Notes: generated from the letters alone by a model not told the origin. A stretch of 64,000 bases of DNA from Brachyhypopomus gauderio (GCF_052324685.1 NC_135211.1:32501-96500), one strand, 5' to 3'; positions 10,778 through 19,751 are shown, numbered from the stretch's first letter. Made by a program: numbers and translations.

Positions 10778-10783
10778 AGAGAC
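10710..10783 (-). tRNA. tRNA-Asn-GTT: tRNA-Asn(GTT), copy 8, G49-U65 form
   Basis: T-stem wobble form. A private change (CAGACGC for CAGATGC on +) lies just upstream of the gene's 5' end. Confidence 0.98.
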
Positions 10784-11937
10784 CAGACGCTGCTGTGCTT
10801 ACATAGTTCTTCCTCAAAAGAAAAACCCAACAAGCACATTCCTCCTGTTTGCTGGCTTTTGATGAAATGAGCCAATGCATAAAGGATGCAACATCAATGT
10901 CACTCACACTTTTCTGCTAGCTTGTCTAAAATTCGCCCTTCCTTCAATTTCTCACTTGTCAAGACCTCCAGGTCTTCAAACAAAAGGTCAGTTTGTAGAC
11001 CCTTTTCCTGTCAAAGTTTTGATCCTTTTGTCCACCAGTCATCGGAATGTGTATGATTTTCACCAGTTTACACAGTGTAGCTCCCTTGCCTTCAGTTGCA
11101 GGGTTATGTCCTCTTAGATAAGACGCTTTTGAAATTATTTATGAAAATGCACCCAAAACCTATTCAAAACAGATTTGATGGAAGCACTGCAGGAGCTGCT
11201 CCAAGACGCATTTTGTCCAGGAAATGTGCTATCATGAATGCATCCATATCACCAACACACATTTACAAACCAAACCATAGGCAATAAAATACATGAGTAA
11301 ACTGATTTGTGGACCTTTGTGGCACTTGGTACTGCTGAGATCAGGATCATTACAGAGTTCAGCAATTATTTTCCCAACTAGGTCATTGATACATTGGAAT
11401 CCCCAATGTTTTCTGGAACAGAATAGGCTATGCCTTTCGGATGAGAATAAAAAAAGACTTCAAGAACCAAAAAAGAAGTTAAGCTGCCTTCAGCTGATGT
11501 ACTCAGACTAAAGGGAAACACTTTAAATCCCAAGGTGAAATGCACATGCTCAAAATTTTATCAGGACAGAGTACATGTTTTACTTTGATATTAAGAGTGA
11601 TCAATGGATTGTCTTCCAGTAAATTAATGTTTTCTTCCGCTACAAAACGTTTTTTCAACAACTATAAAGAGGCTATGCAACGAAACTGAGCTGGGATGTC
11701 AAGTGCCTTTAATGGTACCTTTTTGACCCCACTTCAAATGCTGCTGTTACCTGACCAGTTCGATTGTTAGTTTGCCAGATTCTCAATCTCTGGGATGTGA
11801 GATCATGCACCAGGTTTAGTGAATGTTTAAGGGTGAAGGTCTTTAATTTCTGCACAAATTCCACAAACATAGCTCAGGTCCTGCTCAACATGTCAACATG
11901 TGGCGACAGCAAGTGCCTTTGGGGTCCTACAAAAATC

Positions 11938-12010
11938 GCCCGGCTAGCTCAGTCGGTAGAGCATGAGACTCTTAATCTCAGGGTCGTGAGTTCGAGCCCC
12001 ATGTTGGGCG
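11938..12010 (+). tRNA. tRNA-Lys-CTT: tRNA-Lys(CTT), copy 9, A52/U65 variant
   Basis: Type B gene with A52-C62 mismatch and G49-U65. Confidence 0.9.
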
Positions 12011-12099
12011 AGAGGCTGATTTGTTTGAGTGAAATGTTGAAATTTAGTTAATCTGTTTGCACAAAATACGTCTAAAAAAGAAGAGAAAGGAACATACAT

Positions 12100-12173
12100 C
12101 GTCCCTGGGTGGGCTCGAACCACCATCCTTTCGGTTAACAGCCGAACGCGCAAACCGATTGCGCCACAGAGAC
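12100..12173 (-). tRNA. tRNA-Asn-GTT: tRNA-Asn(GTT), copy 9, U21 variant
   Basis: A21 to U. The following spacer has AGATTTCATGG for AGATTTGATGG (about 12565), a variant that recurs right of the transposon after copies 17 and 18. Confidence 0.9.
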
Positions 12174-13327
12174 CAGATGCTGCTGTGCTTACATAGTTCT
12201 TCCTATAAAGAAAAACCCAACAAGCACATTCCTCCTGTTTGCTGGCTTTTGATGAAATGAGCCAATGCATAAAGGATGCAACATCAATGTCACTCACACT
12301 TTTCTGCTAGCTTGTCTAAAATTCGCCCTTCCTTCAGTTTCTCACTTGTCAAGACCTGCAGGTCTTCAAACAAAAGGTCAGTTTGTAGACCCTTTTCCTG
12401 TCAAAGTTTTGATCCTTTTGTCCACCAGTCATCGGAATGTGTATGATTTTCACCAGTTTACACAGTGTAGCTCCCTTGCCTTCAGTTGCAGGGTTATGTC
12501 CTCTTAGATAAGACGCTTTTGAAATTATTTGTGAAAATGCACCCAAAACCTATTCAAAACAGATTTCATGGAAGCACTGCAGGAGCTGCTCCAAGACGCA
12601 TTTTGTCCAGAAAATGTGCTATCATGAATGCATCCATATCACCAACACACATTTACAAACCAAACCATAGGCAATAAAATACATGAGTAAACTGATTTGT
12701 GGACCTTTGTGGCACTTGGTACTGCTGAGATCAGGATCATTACAGAGTTCAGCAATTATTTTCCCAACTAGGTCATTGATACATTGGAATCCCCAATGTT
12801 TTCTGGAACAGAATAGGCTATGCCTTTCGGATGAGAATAAAAAAAGACTTCAAGAACCAAAAAAGAAGTTAAGCTGCCTTCAGCTGATGTACTCAGACTA
12901 AAGGGAAACACTTTAAATCCCAAGGTGAAATGCACATGCTCAAAATTTTATCAGGACAGAGTACATGTTTTACTTTGATATTAAGAGCGATCACTAGATT
13001 GTCTTCCAGTAAATTAATGTTTTCTTCCGCTACAAAACGTTTTTTCAACAACTATAAAGAGGCTATGCAACGAAACTGAGCTGAGATGTCAAGTGCCTTT
13101 AATGGTACATTTTTGACCCCACTTCAAATGCTGCTGTTACCTGACCAGTTCGATTGTTAGTTTGCCAGATTCTCAATCTCTGGGATGTGAGATCATGCAC
13201 CAGGTTTAGTGAATGTTTAAGGGTGAAGGTCTTTAGTTTCTGAACAAATTCCACAAACATAGCTCAGGTCCTGCTCAACATGTCAACATGTGGCGACAGC
13301 AAGTGCCTTTGGGGTCCTACAAAAATC

Positions 13328-13400
13328 GCCCGGCTAGCTCAGTCGGTAGAGCATGAGACTCTTAATCTCAGGGTCGTGGGTTCGAGCCCCACGTTGGGCG
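13328..13400 (+). tRNA. tRNA-Lys-CTT: tRNA-Lys(CTT), copy 10
   Basis: Main form. Unlike other left-side type A copies, its upstream region reads TGGCGACAGC and AAAAATC, the form used everywhere right of the transposon. A private C to A (TCTGAACAAA) is at about 13244. Confidence 0.98.
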
Positions 13401-13489
13401 AGAGGCTGATTTGTTTGAGTGAAATGTTGAAATTTAGTTAATCTGTTTGCACAAAATACGTCTAAAAAAGAAGAGAAAGGAACATACAT

Positions 13490-13516
13490 CGTCCCTGAGT
13501 GGGCTCGAACCACCAT

Positions 13517-13557
<41 letters not shown>

Positions 13558-13563
13558 AGAGAC
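13490..13563 (-). tRNA. tRNA-Asn-GTT: tRNA-Asn(GTT), copy 10, G49-U65 form
   Basis: T-stem wobble form paired with the recombinant-looking Lys copy 10. Confidence 0.98.
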
Positions 13564-14717
13564 CAGATGCTGCTGTGCTTACATAGTTCTTCCTCAAAAG
13601 AAAAACCCAACAAGCACATTCCTCCTGTTTGCTGGCTTTTGATGAAATGAGCCAATGCATAAAGGATGCAACATCAATGTCACTCACACTTTTCTGCTAG
13701 CTTGTCTAAAATTCGCCCTTCCTTCAATTTCTCACTTGTCAAGACCTCCAGGTCTTCAAACAAAAGGTCAGTTTGTAGACCCTTTTCCTGTCAAAGTTTT
13801 GATCCTTTTGTCCACCAGTCATCGGAATGTGTATGATTTTCACCAGTTTACACAGTGTAGCTCCCTTGCCTTCAGTTGCAGGGTTATGTCCTCTTAGATA
13901 AGACGCTTTTGAAATTATTTATGAAAATGCACCCAAAACCTATTCAAAACAGATTTGATGGAAGCACTGCAGGAGCTGCTCCAAGACGCATTTTGTCCAG
14001 GAAATGTGCTATCATGAATGCATCCATATCACCAACACACATTTACAAACCAAACCATAGGCAATAAAATACATGAGTAAACTGATTTGTGGACCTTTGT
14101 GGCACTTGGTACTGCTGAGATCAGGATCATTACAGAGTTCAGCAATTATTTTCCCAACTAGGTCATTGATACATTGGAATCCCCAATGTTTTCTGGAACA
14201 GAATAGGCTATGCCTTTCGGATGAGAATAAAAAAAGACTTCAAGAACCAAAAAAGAAGTTAAGCTGCCTTCAGCTGATGTACTCAGACTAAAGGGAAACA
14301 CTTTAAATCCCAAGGTGAAATGCACATGCTCAAAATTTTATCAGGACAGAGTACATGTTTTACTTTGATATTAAGAGTGATCAATGGATTGTCTTCCAGT
14401 AAATTAATGTTTTCTTCCGCTACAAAACGTTTTTTCAACAACTATAAAGAGGCTATGCAACGAAACTGAGCTGGGATGTCAAGTGCCTTTAATGGTACAT
14501 TTTTGACCCCACTTCAAATGCTGCTGTTACCTGACCAGTTCGATTGTTAGTTTGCCAGATTCTCAATCTCTGGGATGTGAGATCATGCACCAGGTTTAGT
14601 GAATGTTTAAGGGTGAAGGTCTTTAGTTTCTGCACAAATTCCACAAACATAGCTCAGGTCCTGCTCAACATGTCAACATGTGCCGACAGCAAGTGCCTTT
14701 GGGGTCCTACAAAGATC

Positions 14718-14790
14718 GCCCGGCTAGCTCAGTCGGTAGAGCATGAGACTCTTAATCTCAGGGTCGTGGGTTCGAGCCCCACGTTGGGCG
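14718..14790 (+). tRNA. tRNA-Lys-CTT: tRNA-Lys(CTT), copy 11
   Basis: Main form, the last Lys gene before the transposon. Its upstream spacer is mosaic: type B through GCTGGGATG (about 14472), type A from GGTACAT (about 14494). Confidence 0.98.
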
Positions 14791-14879
14791 AGAGGCTGAT
14801 TTGTTTGAGTGAAATGTTGAAATTTAGTTAATCTGTTTGCACAAAATACGTCTAAAAAAGAAGAGAAAGGAACATACAT

Positions 14880-14906
14880 CGTCCCTGAGTGGGCTCGAAC
14901 CACCAT

Positions 14907-14947
<41 letters not shown>

Positions 14948-14953
14948 AGAGAC
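14880..14953 (-). tRNA. tRNA-Asn-GTT: tRNA-Asn(GTT), copy 11, G49-U65 form
   Basis: T-stem wobble form. The transposon is inserted 808 bp past the promoter end of this gene, in the spacer, so neither tRNA gene is broken. Confidence 0.98.
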
Positions 14954-15760
14954 CAGATGCTGCTGTGCTTACATAGTTCTTCCTCAAAAGAAAAACCCAA
15001 CAAGCACATTCCTCCTGTTTGCTGGCTTTTGATGAAATGAGCCAATGCATAAAGGATGCAACATCAATGTCACTCACACTTTTCTGCTAGCTTGTCTAAA
15101 ATTCGCCCTTCCTTCAATTTCTCACTTGTCAAGACCTCCAGGTCTTCAAACAAAAGGTCAGTTTGTAGACCCTTTTCCTGTCAAAGTTTTGATCCTTTTG
15201 TCCACCAGTCATCGGAATGTGTATGATTTTCACCAGTTTACACAGTGTAGCTCCCTTGCCTTCAGTTGCAGGGTTATGTCCTCTTAGATAAGACGCTTTT
15301 GAAATTATTTATGAAAATGCACCCAAAACCTATTCAAAACAGATTTGATGGAAGCACTGCAGGAGCTGCTCCAAGACGCATTTTGTCCAGGAAATGTGCT
15401 ATCATGAATGCATCCATATCACCAACACACATTTACAAACCAAACCATAGGCAATAAAATACATGAGTAAACTGATTTGTGGACCTTTGTGGCACTTGGT
15501 ACTGCTGAGATCAGGATCATTACAGAGTTCAGCAATTATTTTCCCAACTAGGTCATTGATACATTGGAATCCCCAATGTTTTCTGGAACAGAATAGGCTA
15601 TGCCTTTCGGATGAGAATAAAAAAAGACTTCAAGAACCAAAAAAGAAGTTAAGCTGCCTTCAGCTGATGTACTCAGACTAAAGGGAAACACTTTAAATCC
15701 CAAGGTGAAATGCACATGCTCAAAATTTTATCAGGACAGAGTACATGTTTTACTTTGATA

Positions 15761-15764
15761 TTAA
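15761..15764. other. TTAA target-site duplication, left
   Basis: TTAA directly abuts the left inverted repeat. In every uninterrupted monomer the same place reads GATATTAAGAG with a single TTAA, which shows the pre-insertion site. Confidence 0.97.
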
Positions 15765-15777
15765 CACTAGAAGCGCC
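15765..15777 (+). repeat. Left terminal inverted repeat, 13 bp
   Basis: CACTAGAAGCGCC, a perfect inverse match to 19319-19331. The match stops at the next base (A versus G). Confidence 0.96.
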
Positions 15778-15784
15778 AAAGCTC

Positions 15785-15875
15785 CGGTCATTTGACCGCT
15801 GTGACGTCTACTAGAAGCGCCGCCTCTGGTCGACCTAATTATACCTAGAAGCGCCGAGCACCGGTCACTTGACCG
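15785..15875. promoter_or_regulatory. Left subterminal repeats: candidate transposase binding sites
   Basis: Two 14-bp hairpin-like motifs, CGGTC-N4-GACCG, lie at 15785-15798 and 15862-15875, with a shorter GGTCGACC at 15828-15835. Between them TAGAAGCGC, the inner part of the terminal repeat, recurs at 15812-15820 and 15846-15854. The matching arrangement at the other end makes a role in transposase binding or end pairing likely. That role is inferred. Confidence 0.6.
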
Positions 15876-15877
15876 CA

Positions 15878-16633
15878 GTAGCACAAAAAATAATAATATC
15901 TTTGCACTGGATCCAATTTCAGAACCCTCCTTTCATGACTTTTCCCAGAATTGTCCTTTTAATAAACTAGTATTTTTACATTGTTAAAAGAAACCCTGCA
16001 CATGCTAGTTTCAATCGATTTCGCTCGTATCTCTGTAATATTGTCGTCGTCGCCTACACTTCAAGACTGTGATTCTCTTTTCTGCCAGCGGGTGTCGCAA
16101 AGATTCGTATGTCATTTAATATTTAGTATAACTAAATAAAGATCAATAGTTTTCAAAACTAAATTATTCAAAGTTCAAACTGATTATTGTGTAAAGACAA
16201 AACGGAATTCGTCCGTTGAACGAAAGTGAAAGTGTTTCACTTTCCAAAGTCTTAAAATATATACTTTATTTATTAATATTATTTAATATATACTATATAT
16301 AAGTTTACATCAATGGTTTTCAAACCGTGAGAGCGTCTTGCTTTGCCTAATAAATGCTTTAGTAGTTTGCAGGAATTCTGCGAATGGTAATTAGCCTACT
16401 TATCAAGTCAATATCTCAAAGAAATGATCTCTCGGGTATAATCCCTCTTCGCCAGGGCTAGCTGTTAGATACATACATTATGTATGGCTGCTTTTGACAC
16501 ACTGGCATTACAAAAGAATTAAGCAGAATGCAAGTTACGTATGTAAATGCATACCTTTGCGAGCGAAACTGAGATGATGGCATGGGCGGTGCTGTTATGA
16601 ACACTTTATTCACAATAGCATTCATGAGGCAAC
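15878..16633. other. Left non-coding part of the transposon
   Basis: No open frame of 60 codons and no recognisable transposase N-terminal remnant. It holds an inverted repeat at 16222-16244 and an AT-rich stretch at about 16255-16312 that could serve as a TATA-like promoter region. The AT-rich stretch ends about 320 bp before the open frame. Nothing else is recognised. Confidence 0.6.
16222..16244. repeat. Perfect 10-bp inverted repeat with 3-nt loop
   Basis: GAAAGTGAAA and TTTCACTTTC flank GTG. A smaller inverted repeat, AACGGA/TCCGTT, precedes it at 16201-16217. Position upstream of the transposase frame allows a regulatory role, but there is no direct evidence. Confidence 0.55.
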
Positions 16634-17962
16634 GTGAGCTATAAATTCGTCGGGACGCGGCTACACAGTTTGAGTGAAAACTCTGCTTGGGCGATCGAAC
16701 AGCAACACAGTTTGCTTGAAAGCTCGGTTTTGGCGTTTGAACAGCAACATAGTTTGCGTGACTCCTCGGTTTGGGCGTTTGAACAGCAACACAGTTTGCT
16801 TGAAAGCTCGGTTTGGGCGATCGAACAGCAACACAGTTTGCTTGAAAGCTCGGTTTTGGCGTTTGAACAGCAACATAGTTTGCGTGACTCCTCGGTTTGG
16901 GCGTTTGAACAGCAACACAGTTTGCTTGAAAGCTCGGTTTGGGTGATTGAACAGCCTGATAAATTTGCTATGATCTCGGAGATATTTGATAAATTTGTGA
17001 AAAACAGCATTGCTTCTTACACGCCCGGTGAGAACATAACTGTTGATGAGCAACTGTTCCCAACTAAAGCTCGCTGTCGTTTCACTCAGTACATGGCCAA
17101 TAAACCCGATAAATTTGGGATTAAGTTCTGGGTGGCCGCTGATGTTGAAACAAAATATATGTTGAACGCCATTCCCTATCTAGGGAAAGATGAAAGCAGG
17201 CCGGCTGGTCAACGGTTGTCTGAAAATATTGTGTTGCGTTTGATGGAGCCTTTCATGGGTAAAGGAAGAAATGTAACGACTGACAATTTCTTCACTTCAT
17301 TGGCACTTGCAAACACCCTTTTGGCGAACAAAACCACTATTGTTGGTACGATGAATAAAATGAGACGTGAGATGCCCCCATGTACACAGGCACAGTCTGA
17401 AAGATTTTCCACCAAGGTGTTGCGGGCTGGAAAAATAACTCTAACGATTTACCAGGCAAAACCTAAAAAAAATGTATGCATCCTGAGCTCAATGCATCAG
17501 ACAGTTTCAATTGATAATGGCGCAAAGAAACTGCCTGAAACTGTTTCATATTACAACACGACTAAATGTGGCGTTGATGTTATGGATCAAATGGCACGAC
17601 TGTATTCGGTGAAGGGAGGCACCCGTCGTTGGCCTGTCGCGGTTTTCTACAACCTCCTAGACCTGGCTGCAATAAATGCACATATATTGTTCAAACAGTG
17701 CATGAACGTTAACCTGAGCAGACGAAGGTTTATTCTCGAGTTGGTAAAGGAGCTGTGTGCACAGCAGAAAATGGCGAAAGCGGCTAGGGCAGTGGCACAA
17801 AAGCGAATTTTACCTGAAGCTCCTTGCCCGCCCTCAAAAAGAAAACAATGCCAAGTCGGCAGATGTTCAGGGAACAAAACGTATGACATCTGCCAGACAT
17901 GTAAGCGACTGGTCTGTGGCAAATGTGCAAAGACTGCACCTAAGCTGTGTTTTGAATGTTGA
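16634..17962 (+). CDS. piggyBac-like transposase, N-terminus replaced by minisatellite (442 codons open)
   Basis: DDE/DDD-type transposase of the PGBD4-like piggyBac family (DDE_Tnp_1_7 type fold), which would cut and join DNA at TTAA in the nucleus. Numbering from the GTG at 16634, the catalytic aspartates are probably D138 (in ITVDEQ), D217 (in TTDNFFTS) and D315 or D318 (in GVDVMDQ). Residues 109-370 follow the family core with motifs YTPG, KPDKFGIKFW and RRWPVAVFYNLL. The C-terminus has eight cysteines (406, 411, 420, 423, 428, 431, 439, 442), fitting the cysteine-rich zinc-binding domain. Residues 11-108 are seven 14-residue repeats instead of the normal N-terminal domains. The family is usually about 550-600 residues, so roughly 110-150 are missing. 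The frame opens with GTG, not a eukaryotic start; the first ATG is codon 113 (16970). Probably a damaged or remodelled copy with an intact core. Confidence 0.85.
   Translation: MSYKFVGTRLHSLSENSAWAIEQQHSLLESSVLAFEQQHSLRDSSVWAFEQQHSLLESSVWAIEQQHSLLESSVLAFEQQHSLRDSSVWAFEQQHSLLESSVWVIEQPDKFAMISEIFDKFVKNSIASYTPGENITVDEQLFPTKARCRFTQYMANKPDKFGIKFWVAADVETKYMLNAIPYLGKDESRPAGQRLSENIVLRLMEPFMGKGRNVTTDNFFTSLALANTLLANKTTIVGTMNKMRREMPPCTQAQSERFSTKVLRAGKITLTIYQAKPKKNVCILSSMHQTVSIDNGAKKLPETVSYYNTTKCGVDVMDQMARLYSVKGGTRRWPVAVFYNLLDLAAINAHILFKQCMNVNLSRRRFILELVKELCAQQKMAKAARAVAQKRILPEAPCPPSKRKQCQVGRCSGNKTYDICQTCKRLVCGKCAKTAPKLCFEC
16664..16957. repeat. 42-bp minisatellite, 7 units, inside the transposase frame
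   Basis: Seven tandem 42-bp units, each encoding 14 residues of the form HSLxxSSVxAFEQQ. Units 2-4 and 5-7 form a 126-bp higher-order duplication with almost identical sequence. Because 42 is divisible by three and each unit lacks stops in several frames, long frames stay open on both strands here (for example - 16639-17010 and - 16661-17053). Openness is therefore not evidence of coding. The repeat ends at the point where the conserved transposase core begins (DKFAMISEIF). Confidence 0.95.
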
Positions 17963-17996
17963 GTTGTGTGAAGCTGACACACAAATCAAAACAAAG

Positions 17997-18039
17997 GGAA
18001 CTTAATTTGAGGTGGTGAACGAAACTTATGCAATATACG
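17997..18039. repeat. 43-bp direct repeat, copy 1
   Basis: Begins GGAACTTAATTTGAGG, 35 bp after the transposase stop. It matches 18195-18237 with a single mismatch (GGTGGT versus GGTGGG). The two copies are 198 bp apart start to start. Confidence 0.9.
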
Positions 18040-18056
18040 CTAAAGAGAGACGGGAT

Positions 18057-18175
18057 GCACCCGTTGTTGGCCTGTAGCTGTGTTCTACAACCTCCAAAAC
18101 CTGGCTGTAATTAATAAATATTGTTCAAACAGTGCATGGACATTAACCACAGCGGCGGAGGTTTATTCTCAAGTT
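18057..18175 (+). pseudogene. Decayed second copy of a transposase segment
   Basis: Diverged copy of 17619-17742, the part encoding RRWPVAVFYNLL through RRRFIL. Shared stretches include GTTCTACAACCTCC (versus TTTCTACAACCTCC), TTGTTCAAACAGTGCATG and GGTTTATTCTC. It carries several substitutions, a small deletion and in-frame stops, so it is non-coding. It lies between two 43-bp direct repeats (17997-18039 and 18195-18237), which points to an internal duplication or recombination between related elements. Confidence 0.85.
18113..18118 (+). promoter_or_regulatory. Candidate polyadenylation signal AATAAA
   Basis: First AATAAA after the transposase stop codon, about 150 bp downstream, lying inside the decayed fragment. 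It is absent from the parental segment (AATAAATGC is at 17671 there, within coding sequence), so its use is uncertain. Confidence 0.25.
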
Positions 18176-18194
18176 CACAATTCACTACATAAAT

Positions 18195-18237
18195 GGAACT
18201 TAATTTGAGGTGGGGAACGAAACTTATGCAATATACG
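18195..18237. repeat. 43-bp direct repeat, copy 2
   Basis: Partner of 17997-18039. Much less diverged than the transposase fragment between them, which suggests that the fragment was already decayed when the duplication formed or that the fragment came from another element. Confidence 0.9.
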
Positions 18238-18870
18238 ATACATGTAAATCACCGAATGGTGATAACGCTCGGTGATAACACGGTCGTTAGGACGTGGGAT
18301 CACACATCGGCTATTCACCGATCAAACACCTCATTTGAAACGGCAACACAATACGGCAAGATAAAAAAGTGAACATTAGAGAGGACAGAGGCAACTATAT
18401 TCGTGAAGCCATCCGTATCATTTTAATAATTTTGCGTTTTGTTACGCAAAGGTACATAGCCTACCTTTTATAATGATATTTTTGTAATTATTTTGCCTAT
18501 TTATGCTTTTTGTTCTTTGTCTAACACAAAACATTATAGACATTTATTTGTAGATTTGTTATGTTCACCATAGCCTACAATTCACTAACATACACAACTT
18601 TTAGACATTAAAACTTGAAATGGCGTAACATTGAGTATACAAACAAACTTGCTTTAGCTCGGTCTACGGGCTTCACTTTGCTACTCTGAGTATCGAACAA
18701 GCTTTTTGTGGATGTGGGGGTGGAAGGCTGCAGCGCAGTCTGTAGCATTAGCAAGACAAAAGACGTGAACGCTTCACAGTGGGGGTGCGGGCCAGTGGGT
18801 TAGTGGTGTGGCGAACGTACATGATAATATAGTGACATATATGCCAACAGAATAACACACAGACAAATAA

Positions 18871-18912
18871 GCAAACTATTACACTAACCAAGCAAACTAT
18901 TACACTAACCAA
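18871..18912. repeat. 21-bp perfect tandem duplication
   Basis: Two adjacent copies of a 21-bp word beginning GCAAACTATTACAC. Likely replication slippage within the transposon. Confidence 0.9.
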
Positions 18913-19192
18913 GAAACAAAACTGAAACTATATTTTGCATTTACGTTTTCGCACAAACCAGGAAATGCAATATGAAACTAAACAAAACTGACAATGGGAA
19001 AGCTACTGAGAACAAGGTCACAAGGCACTGATTCTAAAAGGTTTAGTCACATTAATTTGTTAACATATTGACGTTACGTGCAAATGTCACCATTACGAAT
19101 ATTTTGTTTGGGCGGCTCATTCTTCCTTTTGTGCAAAACGCCATCTAGCGTTAATTATGTGTCAGTACCAGCTCCCCTGTGTAAAGACTCAG

Positions 19193-19294
19193 CGGTCTTT
19201 TGACCGCCCGAGGCGCGCTTTAAGTAGGTGAAAACAACACGGCGCTAGTAGGAGGTGGTGAAATCGGTCAGATGACCGGCCCTCCGCGCTTCTA
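19193..19294. promoter_or_regulatory. Right subterminal repeats: candidate transposase binding sites
   Basis: Two CGGTC-N4-GACCG motifs at 19193-19206 and 19265-19278, and an inverted GCGCTTCTA at 19286-19294, mirror the left-end motifs. A degenerate GGCGCTAGTA lies at 19241-19250. Confidence 0.6.
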
Positions 19295-19318
19295 GGTATA
19301 AGTATGTAAATGAGGCGC

Positions 19319-19331
19319 GGCGCTTCTAGTG
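19319..19331 (-). repeat. Right terminal inverted repeat, 13 bp
   Basis: GGCGCTTCTAGTG, the perfect inverse of 15765-15777. Confidence 0.96.
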
Positions 19332-19335
19332 TTAA
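19332..19335. other. TTAA target-site duplication, right
   Basis: TTAA followed by GAGTGATCAATGG, which resumes the array exactly where the left flank stopped. Confidence 0.97.
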
Positions 19336-19678
19336 GAGTGATCAATGGATTGTCTTCCAGTAAATTAATGTTTTCTTCCGCTACAAAACGTTTTTTCAAC
19401 AACTATAAAGAGGCTATGCAACGAAACTGAGCTGGGATGTCAAGTGCCTTTAATGGTACCTTTTTGACCCCACTTCAAATGCTGCTGTTACCTGACCAGT
19501 TCGATTGTTAGTTTGCCAGATTCTCAATCTCTGGGATGTGAGATCATGCACCAGGTTTAGTGAATGTTTAAGGGTGAAGGTCTTTAATTTCTGCACAAAT
19601 TCCACAAACATAGCTCAGGTCCTGCTCAACATGTCAACATGTGGCGACAGCAAGTGCCTTTGGGGTCCTACAAAAATC

Positions 19679-19751
19679 GCCCGGCTAGCTCAGTCGGTAG
19701 AGCATGAGACTCTTAATCTCAGGGTCGTGGGTTCGAGCCCCACGTTGGGCG
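19679..19751 (+). tRNA. tRNA-Lys-CTT: tRNA-Lys(CTT), copy 12
   Basis: Main form, first Lys gene right of the transposon, 344 bp from the element. Upstream haplotype TGGCGACAGC and AAAAATC. Confidence 0.98.

Larger units (their letters stand above)
1..15760. repeat. Left part of tandem tRNA array, 1390-bp monomers
   Basis: Head-to-tail copies of a 1390-bp monomer, each with one tRNA-Lys on + and one tRNA-Asn on -. Eleven complete tRNA pairs lie here, with Lys genes exactly 1390 bp apart from 818 to 14718. The window opens inside a spacer, so the array continues to the left. Two main subtypes are interspersed. Type A has a normal Lys gene and an Asn gene with a G49-U65 wobble. Type B has a Lys gene with an A52-C62 mismatch and an Asn gene with A21 changed to U. 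The order of subtypes is A B A B A A B A B A A. The array is interrupted at 15761 by a piggyBac element. Array structure is seen directly. Homogenisation by unequal exchange or gene conversion is inferred. Confidence 0.98.
18176..19192. other. Right non-coding part of the transposon
   Basis: About 1 kb without a recognisable gene. It includes a GGTGATAAC pair near 18260-18279, a 21-bp perfect tandem duplication at 18871-18912, and a G-rich stretch at about 18710-18800. TAGCCTAC-type words occur here and on the left side of the element. Confidence 0.6.
15765..19331 (+). mobile_element. piggyBac-superfamily DNA transposon (3567 bp)
   Basis: Both ends carry a perfect 13-bp inverted repeat, CACTAGAAGCGCC, and TTAA lies outside each end, which is the piggyBac hallmark. 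Adding one TTAA accounts for the 3571-bp break in the 1390-bp array phase. Inside are subterminal motif clusters at both ends, a transposase-like open frame at 16634-17962 on +, a decayed second fragment of that gene at about 18057-18175, and non-coding DNA. The transposase lacks its usual N-terminal region, so the copy may not be self-sufficient, but intact ends suggest it could have been moved by a transposase supplied in trans. It is the only insertion in the 60 kb of array seen here. Confidence 0.97.

Noticed and set aside
1-15760. CRISPR array or bacterial repeat region
   Set aside because: The monomer is 1390 bp with internal tRNA genes, not short repeats with unique spacers, and the gene features are eukaryotic.
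16634-16636. GTG as the real start of the transposase
   Set aside because: GTG starts are a bacterial rule. In a vertebrate the first usable in-frame start is ATG at 16970, or an unseen spliced exon.
16624-16644. ATG at 16624 as transposase start
   Set aside because: It is in another frame and reaches a stop after six codons.
18240-18330. tRNA-like or SINE sequence in the transposon right part
   Set aside because: GGTGATAAC repeats and a GTGGGATCACAC stretch look superficially T-arm-like, but no cloverleaf can be drawn.
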